Source: Ruminococcus flavefaciens FD-1 (GTDB taxonomy: Bacteria; Bacillota; Clostridia; Oscillospirales; Ruminococcaceae). Taken from it: 37,626 nucleotides of DNA. The notes under the pieces were generated by a model, which was not told the DNA's origin, searched no databases, and saw only the letters and a list, made by a program, of their open reading frames with translations. Below are positions 15,430-21,529 of the stretch, in pieces. A program made the position numbers and the translations under genes. How positions within the stretch are numbered: the first letter of the stretch is position 1; each line of letters starts with the position of its first letter. The stretch spans positions 1 to 37,626 of the forward strand of contig ACOK01000088.1 of the NCBI GenBank assembly GCA_000174895.1. The letters run 5' to 3'.

Positions 15430-16782
15430 TCAAAGATATCTGACGAAAAGATAAACTGTAGAGATAGCAAGAACGATCACAGTAGCAGGAGCGATCTTCT
15501 TGCAGTAGCGTCCCCAGCCGATGGGGTGGCCGTTCTTGGCGGCAACAGATGTACCCACAACGTTTGCTGATGCACCGATAGGAGTTGCGCTTCCGCCGAT
15601 ATCGGTACCGATAGCCAGCGACCATGCGAGAGTGCTGATAGGAACTCCCGAAGTCTCTGAAAGACTCTGGATGATAGGCACCATTGTAGCCGCAAACGGG
15701 ATGTTGTCAACGAATGCGCTGGCGATTGCTGATACCCAGAGGATAATTGCGATCATAAGTTTTACATCGCCGCCGCTGATATCGCCGATAAAGTTTGCGA
15801 TAAGCTTGAGGATGCCTGTTTCTTCAAGTCCGCTTACAACGATAAAGAGACCGATGAAGAATACGAGAGTTTTGTAGTCCACCTTCCTGAGAAGTTCAAG
15901 TGCGTGCCTGCCCGAAGTGATAAGGGTGATAGCCGCAATGAAAAGTCCGATGGAAGCAACTGTGAGATGTGTAGTAGCGTGAGTGATAAGAAGTATTACC
16001 GCACAGGCAAAAATTATACTGCTGATGACGAAATCCTTCTTGTTTGTGATAGCCTCCGAAGGCTTGGGGAATTTGCTCATATCGACCTTAGCGCCGCCCT
16101 CTGTTGCAAGTTCCTTTCGGAATACGAAGTAGAGGAATACTACGGATACTATCAGGGATATGCCTGCGATAAGACCTGTATTTGTAAGGAAATCGAAGAA
16201 TGAGAAGCCCAGTGATGTACCTACTATGATGTTCGGCGGGTCACCGCACATTGTAGCGCTTCCGCCAAGGTTTGCGCAGAAGATCTCTGAAAGAATCATC
16301 GGTACCGGATTGAATTTGAGAAGCTGTGCCAGTTCCACTGTAACTGCCGCAAGGAACATGATAACTGTGATACTGTCGATGAACATTGAAAGTACCGCAG
16401 ACATTACCATGAATGTGATGAATATCGGTATGGTCTTACATTTTACAAGGAAAGCTATCTTCATGCAAAGCCAGCGGAAGAAGCCTGCTTTCGCCATACC
16501 CTCGACCATGACCATCATGCCTGCGATGAAGATTATAGTCGCCCAGTTGATGCCCTTGCTTTCGCTTTCCGTCACCTGATACCAGAAATCCTTGGTGAAG
16601 AAGCCTTTAAGGGCAAGTGTGTCAGTAACTGCTCTGCCGCTTCTCATACAGATACCGAAAACAACGATAAGAGTGAGAATGCCGCTTCCGAGCGTTACAT
16701 AGTGCCTTTCGATCTTGTCGAGAACGATCATGATGAACATCCCGACGAAGATTATGATGGCAAAGATCTGTGCTGCCGTCAT
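15430..16782 (-). CDS. ArsB/NhaD-type ion transporter (SLC13-like)
   Basis: A 450-residue membrane protein with about 11-12 spans, of the ion-transporter superfamily that includes ArsB, NhaD and SLC13/CitMHS. Visible landmarks are NWATIIFIAGMMVMVEGMA, FIDSITVIMFLAAVTVEL, the conserved pore loop LGGSATMCGDPPNIIVG in the first half and its counterpart DIGGSATPIGASANVVG in the second, plus SAFVDNIPFAATMVPI. The inverted pair of SAT-x-G-(D/A) loops is typical. Whether it moves Na+/H+, arsenite or dicarboxylates cannot be told. The start at 16782 has AGGAGG 8 bases upstream; the longer frame adds 11 residues without a ribosome site. It is the first gene of a two-gene operon. Confidence 0.9.
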   Translation of the reverse strand: MTAAQIFAIIIFVGMFIMIVLDKIERHYVTLGSGILTLIVVFGICMRSGRAVTDTLALKGFFTKDFWYQVTESESKGINWATIIFIAGMMVMVEGMAKAGFFRWLCMKIAFLVKCKTIPIFITFMVMSAVLSMFIDSITVIMFLAAVTVELAQLLKFNPVPMILSEIFCANLGGSATMCGDPPNIIVGTSLGFSFFDFLTNTGLIAGISLIVSVVFLYFVFRKELATEGGAKVDMSKFPKPSEAITNKKDFVISSIIFACAVILLITHATTHLTVASIGLFIAAITLITSGRHALELLRKVDYKTLVFFIGLFIVVSGLEETGILKLIANFIGDISGGDVKLMIAIILWVSAIASAFVDNIPFAATMVPIIQSLSETSGVPISTLAWSLAIGTDIGGSATPIGASANVVGTSVAAKNGHPIGWGRYCKKIAPATVIVLAISTVYLFVRYL

Positions 16783-16888
16783 ATGTTTTACCTCCTGATT
16801 GCGGATATACCGCATATTATACTGTTTCAGCGATGGGGCACAGCCTCAGCTTCCGGCTATGGACATCTCTGAATAAACACCATTTCGC

Positions 16889-16918
16889 ATTATAGCACAT
16901 TTGGAAGGTCAAAATCAA
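16889..16918 (-). promoter_or_regulatory. Likely promoter of the transporter/kinase-like operon
   Basis: Minus strand TTGATT (16918-16913), 18 bp, TATAAT (16894-16889). This would give a leader of about 100 nt before the ATG, containing a small GCGG/CCGC hairpin next to the ribosome site; I recognise no riboswitch in it. The remainder of 16919-17071 shows nothing further. Confidence 0.55.
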
Positions 16919-17071
16919 GGTAAAATTTGCTTTTTGTTGGTCTTGTGAAAATTTTGGCGAATCATCGCTGATATGCTAAATATACCGTGGATTTTTAGTA
17001 ATTTTGCCTTTGATGTGCAAGATACACATTTACTTTACCGCTTTGTATCTGTAAATCGTTAAAATGCTTTG

Positions 17072-17100
17072 TTGACTTATTCTTAGCGAAATGGTATAAT
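17072..17100 (+). promoter_or_regulatory. Promoter of aroC
   Basis: TTGACT (17072-17077), 17 bp, TATAAT (17095-17100). The transcript leader of about 120 nt includes the delta palindrome at 17127-17153. Confidence 0.82.
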
Positions 17101-17126
17101 TAGGGTGGATAAGAAATGTAAACCAA

Positions 17127-17153
17127 GGGAGGGCGAGGGCGCCCTCCCCTACA
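17127..17153. repeat. Delta-family palindrome in the aroC leader
   Basis: GGGAGGGCG pairs with CGCCCTCCC, followed by CCTACA. It lies between promoter and ribosome site of aroC, so it would be transcribed as a hairpin. Confidence 0.65.
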
Positions 17154-17225
17154 TCTGACTATTCTGAATATATTGCAGGGACGTTGTCCCATCATATGCT
17201 CATTCATAAAAGGGAGTTTTCAACA

Positions 17226-18314
17226 ATGAAAAATACTATAGGTTCAAGCGTTGCGCTCACTATTTTCGGTGAAAGCCACGGTACCGCCATCGGTGCCGTT
17301 CTTGACGGTATCGCTCCGGGCATTCCCGTTGACGAGGAGTTCATCGCTCATCAGATGGGGCTGAGAAAATCAGTCGGTTCCATCTCAACTCCACGCCGTG
17401 AAGCTGACGAGGTAAAGATACTCAGCGGCGTTTTTGAGGGAAAGACTACGGGTACCCCCATCACTTTCATGATACAGAATCAGGATACAAAAAGCAAGGA
17501 TTACGGCGAACTCGCCTACAAGGCACGTCCCGGCCATGCTGATTATCCTGCAAATATGAAGTATCACGGCTTTCAGGATTTCCGTGGAGGCGGACACTTC
17601 TCAGGCCGTATCACCGCAGGAATCGTTGCCGCAGGTGCAGTTGCCATTTCCGCTCTCAAAGCAAAGGGCATAACCATCGGCACACATATCCTCAGCTGTG
17701 CAGGAGTTTATGACAGAAGCTTCGGTGATATCCCGTCAGATATCGAAAAGCTGTCGGACGCACAGTTTGCTGTCCTTGACGAAAGCGTAAAGGACGCTAT
17801 GATAGAAAAGATAGAAGCTGCCCGTGCGGACGGAGACAGCGTAGGCGGAAAGCTTGAAACTGCTGTTTACGGCTTCCCGGCAGGCGTAGGTGAGCCATGG
17901 TTCGATACTCTCGAAAGCGTGCTTTCACATATGCTGTTCAGCATTCCCGCTGTCAAGGGAGTTGAATTCGGCGACGGCTTCGGCATTACCGATATGCTCG
18001 GCAGTCAGGCTAACGACTGCTACAGAAACGTTGACGGAAAGGTTGTTACCTCATCCAACCACAACGGCGGCATCACAGGCGGTATCTCAAACGGAATGCC
18101 TCTGCTGTTCCGTACAGCCGTAAAGCCCACACCTTCCATATACAAGGAACAGGAAACAATCGACCTTAACACAGGCGAAAACACCACGCTCCAGATAAAG
18201 GGGCGCCACGACCCTGCTATAATCCACAGGGCAAGAGTGGTAGTTGACAGTGCTGCGGCACTTGTACTCTGCGACCAGCTTGCCCTCCGATATGGCACCG
18301 ACTGGCTCCGCTGA
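17226..18314 (+). CDS. aroC: Chorismate synthase
   Basis: A 362-residue cytosolic enzyme that converts 5-enolpyruvylshikimate-3-phosphate to chorismate, the last step of the shikimate pathway, using reduced FMN. Signatures: FGESHGTAIGAVLDG at the N-terminus; RPGHADYPANMKY; FRGGGHFSGRITAG; VEFGDGFG; SSNHNGGITGGISNGMPL; and GRHDPAIIHRARVV near the end. The start at 17226 is chosen because MKNTIGSS matches the family N-terminus and GGGAG lies 9 bases upstream; the frame open from 17184 has no ribosome site. DAHP synthase, the first pathway enzyme, follows after a 450-bp repeat-filled gap on the same strand. Confidence 0.96.
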   Translation: MKNTIGSSVALTIFGESHGTAIGAVLDGIAPGIPVDEEFIAHQMGLRKSVGSISTPRREADEVKILSGVFEGKTTGTPITFMIQNQDTKSKDYGELAYKARPGHADYPANMKYHGFQDFRGGGHFSGRITAGIVAAGAVAISALKAKGITIGTHILSCAGVYDRSFGDIPSDIEKLSDAQFAVLDESVKDAMIEKIEAARADGDSVGGKLETAVYGFPAGVGEPWFDTLESVLSHMLFSIPAVKGVEFGDGFGITDMLGSQANDCYRNVDGKVVTSSNHNGGITGGISNGMPLLFRTAVKPTPSIYKEQETIDLNTGENTTLQIKGRHDPAIIHRARVVVDSAAALVLCDQLALRYGTDWLR

Positions 18315-18417
18315 GCGAGCGGCGGCGCAAGCTGACGGCAGCTTGACCCCGATCACGTTTCGCTCGTAAACTCGCTAACTTCTTTCAAAGCGATGAGTCT
18401 CAGGTCGCTCGACGGCT

Positions 18418-18662
18418 TGTTTTGTAGGGAACGCCGCCCTCGGCGTTCCATGTTAACGTAACACATATGAATTTTATTTTTACTACATGAATGATTTCAA
18501 CATCATTTATATGGATGGCAAATTCAATTGATTCACCGTGGAACGGCGAGGGCGCCGTTCCCTACAAAATGTGATGAACCATTTGTAGGGGCGCACAGTG
18601 TGCGCCCTCAGATCAAACCATAAACACAGTCAGAATCTGTAGGGGCGGATATTATCCGACCG
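18418..18662. repeat. Cluster of four delta-family palindromes between aroC and DAHP synthase
   Basis: Units near 18423-18449 (GTAGGGAACGCC...GGCGTTCC), 18540-18565 (GGAACGGCG...CGCCGTTCCCTAC), 18584-18609 (GTAGGGGCGCACAGTGTGCG) and 18640-18660 (GTAGGGGCGGATATTATCCG). The first two have matching cores in opposite orientation. In 18315-18417 there is only a CAAGCTGACGGCAGCTTG hairpin (18328-18345). No gene in this 450-bp stretch. Confidence 0.7.
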
Positions 18663-18766
18663 AATCACAACAGCATAAACAGACACTGAAATACGACAAT
18701 GAGAGACTGACACTTCTGAAGCTAACAAGGGAATCCCCTTATATAAATATGAAAGGAAGTATACCA

Positions 18767-19795
18767 ATGGCACTCAATATTATCCGTGAACTGCCACATC
18801 CTTCGGAATTAAAGGCAGCTCATCCCCTTTCACAGGAACTCATTGACATCAAGGCAGGACGTGACGAAGAAGTAAAGAAAATATTCACAGGAGAGTCAGA
18901 CAAATTCCTCCTGATAATCGGCCCATGCTCAGCCGACAACGAGGACAGCGTTCTCGATTATATCACCCGTCTCCGTGAGCTTCAGGAAAAGGTAAAGGAC
19001 AAGATCATGATGATCCCCCGTGTCTACACAGGAAAGCCCAGAACCACAGGCGACGGCTACAAGGGTATGCTCCATCAGCCCGATCCGCAGGCAATGCCCG
19101 ACCTGAAAAGCGGTATTATCGCCGTGAGAAATCTGCATATGCGTGTGCTCTCCGAAACAGGCTTCACTACCGCTGACGAAATGCTCTATCCCGAGAATTT
19201 CAGCTACCTCGACGATCTGCTCTCATATATCGCTATCGGAGCCCGTTCCGTTGAGAATCAGCAGCACCGCCTTGTTTCCAGCGGAGTTGATATCCCCGTA
19301 GGCATGAAGAACCCCACAGGCGGCGATATCTCGGTTATGATGAACTCCATAACCGCCGCTCAGCACCACCACGCTTTCATCTACAGAGGATGCGAAGTCC
19401 GCAGCGACGGCAACCCTTACGCTCATGCAATCCTCAGAGGCTATGTCAACGACAGAGGTCAGTCATTCCCCAATTATCACTTTGAGGATATCCACAATCT
19501 TGCAAAGATCTATGCGGAAAAGGAACTGAAGAATCCTGCTCTTATCGTTGATACCAACCACTCCAACTCAGGCAAGCAGTACGGCGAACAGGTGCGTATC
19601 GCAAAGGAGATACTCCACAGTATGCGCCACAGCGAAGATATCAATAAGCTTGTCAAAGGCCTCATGATAGAAAGCTACATCGAAGACGGCTCACAGAAGA
19701 TAGGCGAGAACATCTACGGCAAGTCCATCACAGACCCATGCCTCGGATGGACAAAGACCGAAAAGCTTGTCCTCGACCTTGCAGACCTTCTCTGA
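18767..19795 (+). CDS. aroF: 3-deoxy-7-phosphoheptulonate (DAHP) synthase, class I
   Basis: A 342-residue cytosolic enzyme that condenses phosphoenolpyruvate and erythrose 4-phosphate, the first committed step to aromatic amino acids. The type I AroFGH signatures are clear: FLLIIGPCSADNEDSVLDYI, MMIPRVYTGKPRTTGDGYKG, IGARSVENQQHRLVSSG, PVGMKNPTGGD, FIYRGCEVRSDGNPYAHAIL and LIVDTNHSNSGKQY, containing the PEP- and metal-binding residues. The start at 18767 fits AAGGAA (18753-18758) better than 18749, which would place that site inside the gene. The symbol is given for the class; the aroF/G/H paralog, and so the feedback amino acid, cannot be fixed. No convincing promoter was seen. Confidence 0.93.
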   Translation: MALNIIRELPHPSELKAAHPLSQELIDIKAGRDEEVKKIFTGESDKFLLIIGPCSADNEDSVLDYITRLRELQEKVKDKIMMIPRVYTGKPRTTGDGYKGMLHQPDPQAMPDLKSGIIAVRNLHMRVLSETGFTTADEMLYPENFSYLDDLLSYIAIGARSVENQQHRLVSSGVDIPVGMKNPTGGDISVMMNSITAAQHHHAFIYRGCEVRSDGNPYAHAILRGYVNDRGQSFPNYHFEDIHNLAKIYAEKELKNPALIVDTNHSNSGKQYGEQVRIAKEILHSMRHSEDINKLVKGLMIESYIEDGSQKIGENIYGKSITDPCLGWTKTEKLVLDLADLL

Positions 19796-19830
19796 TAAGC
19801 ATTATATTCAGAGCTGATACAGAAGATTTA

Positions 19831-19880
19831 AGCCATAGTATTTCTGATATGCAGTCAGGAATATTATGGCTTTATTTTTG
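19831..19880 (+). terminator. Terminator of DAHP synthase (17-bp stem)
   Basis: Arms 19831-19847 and 19855-19871 pair over 17 bp with G.T pairs, followed by a T-rich run. It shares CCATAGTATTTCTGAT with the hairpin at 1614-1656, with paired changes elsewhere in the stem. Confidence 0.85.
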
Positions 19881-19909
19881 TTGACTTTTAAACATAAGTA
19901 TGATATAAT
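19881..19909 (+). promoter_or_regulatory. Promoter of the TraX-like gene
   Basis: TTGACT (19881-19886), 17 bp, TATAAT (19904-19909), directly after the upstream terminator. Confidence 0.85.
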
Positions 19910-19943
19910 ATATAATAATTTACAACAAATTCAGAGGTGCTTT

Positions 19944-20747
19944 ATGGAAACAGAATCAGAAAAAGTTATAAAAAAATCATTTCTTTCAGATCTTGACCGC
20001 AAACTGCTGAACAAAGATTTCCCATTACAGTTGATCAATCGTGACCTGCTCAAATATATTGCTCTGGCACTGATGACTCTCGGTCATTGGCAATTAACAG
20101 TTTATGCATTATTTCACTCAAAACCGTTGTTAATGATCGTTGGCGCATTGGAATTCTTTGCTCCTCCTGTATTTTTCTTTTTTATATCGGAAGGATTTCA
20201 CTATACCAAATCGAGATCAAAGTATGCGATACGGCTACTGATTTTTGCAGTCATTACTCAGATACCTCATTCGCTGACATTGGCGGGAGGCCTGACGGTT
20301 CATAATCTGCTCCTGCAATGGAGTGTGATTATGACACTCTTTCTGGGACTTGCGGCACTGATAGTTCTGCATTGTGACTGGAAACTGCCGCTGCGCATTC
20401 TGGCTATCGCCGCATTGATGGGTATAAGCCGGCTGCTTAACTGCGAATGGGCTGTCAGCGGAATAATGATCATACTGCTCTTTGATCTGCTCCGTGAAAA
20501 GCCGCTTATAAGACTTGCAAGCTACATGGCCCTTATGTACGGTATTCTCTGTGTAAGCTTAGGCAGTATACCGGACACATCTTTGTTTTTAATCTATCTG
20601 TTACCTGAATGGGCAGCAGGGATCGTCATCACATTTTTCTACAATGGTAATAAAGGACATTTCCCGTTATTTTCCAAATACTTTTTCTACGTGTGGTATC
20701 CGCTGCATTTGTTCCTGCAATGGTTATTCCAGATGATAGCGAAGTAA
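19944..20747 (+). CDS. TraX-family integral membrane protein
   Basis: A 267-residue protein with about eight membrane spans. The C-terminal KYFFYVWYPLHLFLQWL, together with FFAPPVFFFFISEGFHYTKS in the first half, is the pattern of the TraX family, named after the F-pilin acetylating protein and distantly similar to membrane acyltransferases. In Firmicute chromosomes such genes are usually unlinked to conjugation and their substrate is unknown. ATG 19944 is preceded by AGAGGTG about 6 bases upstream; the frame open from 19866 crosses the promoter and is not used. The gene is AT-rich compared with aroF, has its own promoter, and is enclosed by hairpins similar to those around the orphan gene at 1730. 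Confidence 0.85.
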   Translation: METESEKVIKKSFLSDLDRKLLNKDFPLQLINRDLLKYIALALMTLGHWQLTVYALFHSKPLLMIVGALEFFAPPVFFFFISEGFHYTKSRSKYAIRLLIFAVITQIPHSLTLAGGLTVHNLLLQWSVIMTLFLGLAALIVLHCDWKLPLRILAIAALMGISRLLNCEWAVSGIMIILLFDLLREKPLIRLASYMALMYGILCVSLGSIPDTSLFLIYLLPEWAAGIVITFFYNGNKGHFPLFSKYFFYVWYPLHLFLQWLFQMIAK

Positions 20748-20782
20748 ATCCTGATTCACCTTAGCAGCATAAGGCAATAAAA

Positions 20783-20820
20783 TGCCCCTGAGTGCTTTGA
20801 AACGCTCAGGGGCATTTTAT
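20783..20820. terminator. Bidirectional terminator (CCCCTGAG stem)
   Basis: TGCCCCTGAGTG (20783-20794) pairs with CGCTCAGGGGCA (20803-20814), with A-runs before and T-runs after, so it works for both convergent genes. The copy at 2218-2249 has the same stem. Confidence 0.9.
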
Positions 20821-20828
20821 TTTTCGGT

Positions 20829-21305
20829 TTATTTAAACAGTTCCTTTGCAGAATCAAAGCCTGCCTTGAAAGCTTTCCTTTTTTCGGAGCCGTAAGCATC
20901 GCTGATACGTTTTGCTATACGCTCTCTTTCGGACTTGTCCTCACAGGAAGCCATTTCAGCAAGAAGCTTGCTGACCTCGCTGTTTCTTGTGCAGTATTCC
21001 TTATAGAGGAGCTCCATGATATTGTCCTTGTCTATCTCCTTGGTGTGAGACTTGTCGGCGGCAGTATCACTTGCCTTTGTCTCCTTTGCAGGTTCATTGA
21101 CGATGTTCTTCACCATTTTCTCAGCCTCACGGACCTTGCTGAGTCCGATCTTGCTCATAGCCTCGAAAACCTCCTCAGCCTGCTGATCGATGGTCTTTTT
21201 CTCCATTGAAGGTGTTTCGCCGTCCATGCGGATGTTCCCCAGTTTGCGTATCTCCTCCAGGAACTTAGCCAGCTTTTCCTCGTTTGACATATTGTTGTTT
21301 TCCAT
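20829..21305 (-). CDS. Hypothetical acidic helical protein, 158 residues
   Basis: I do not recognise this protein. It is soluble, Glu/Lys-rich and predicted helical, with coiled-coil-like stretches at both ends (NEEKLAKFLEEIRKLGN near residue 8, SERERIAKRISDAYGSEK near 125) and a low-complexity, Ala/Thr/Lys/Asp-rich middle (about 70-95). There is no signal peptide or membrane span. AGGAGG lies 8 bases before the ATG at 21305, and a minus-strand promoter is at 21362-21390. It is convergent with the TraX-like gene and shares its terminator. A structural or adaptor role is possible but unproven. Confidence 0.75.
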   Translation of the reverse strand: MENNNMSNEEKLAKFLEEIRKLGNIRMDGETPSMEKKTIDQQAEEVFEAMSKIGLSKVREAEKMVKNIVNEPAKETKASDTAADKSHTKEIDKDNIMELLYKEYCTRNSEVSKLLAEMASCEDKSERERIAKRISDAYGSEKRKAFKAGFDSAKELFK

Positions 21306-21361
21306 TTCTTATTCCTCCTATATCATTTCTGACTGAACGGCACTCTGCCGCTGTCAGCTTC

Positions 21362-21390
21362 ATTATACAGTATTCCGACGGAAAATACAA
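21362..21390 (-). promoter_or_regulatory. Promoter of the 158-residue protein gene
   Basis: Minus strand TTGTAT (21390-21385), 17 bp, TATAAT (21367-21362). Confidence 0.7.
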
Positions 21391-21413
21391 TACTTTCACT
21401 AAAATTTCATTAA

Positions 21414-21441
21414 GGCAACACCGCACAAAACTTGTGCTGAA
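21414..21441 (+). mobile_element. Alpha-element left-end fragment
   Basis: GGCAACACCGCACAAAACTT and a few bases beyond match the left 28 bp of the alpha elements, preceded by TTAA (21410-21413), the usual target. The rest is missing. It ends 22 bp before the promoter of the NPCBM protein gene. Confidence 0.75.
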
Positions 21442-21462
21442 TTAAATTTCTGCTGTATATTA

Positions 21463-21491
21463 TTGACAAAAGGTGGAGAAAGTGATATAAT
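21463..21491 (+). promoter_or_regulatory. Promoter of the NPCBM-repeat protein gene
   Basis: TTGACA (21463-21468), 17 bp, TATAAT (21486-21491): perfect consensus. Confidence 0.9.
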
Positions 21492-21529
21492 AGCGGTATT
21501 AAAATATTATATAGGAGGAATCCACAAAA

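Noticed and set aside
16783..16888. Possible riboswitch in the transporter leader
   Set aside because: Only a small GCGG/CCGC hairpin is visible; none of the riboswitch consensus blocks I know are present, and there is no terminator structure.
17184..17225. Upstream start for chorismate synthase
   Set aside because: The extra residues do not match the family, and the ribosome site GGGAG fits the ATG at 17226.
19944..20747. TraX-like gene as evidence for a conjugative element
   Set aside because: No relaxase, coupling protein, pilus or partition genes nearby; chromosomal TraX-like genes are common in Firmicutes.
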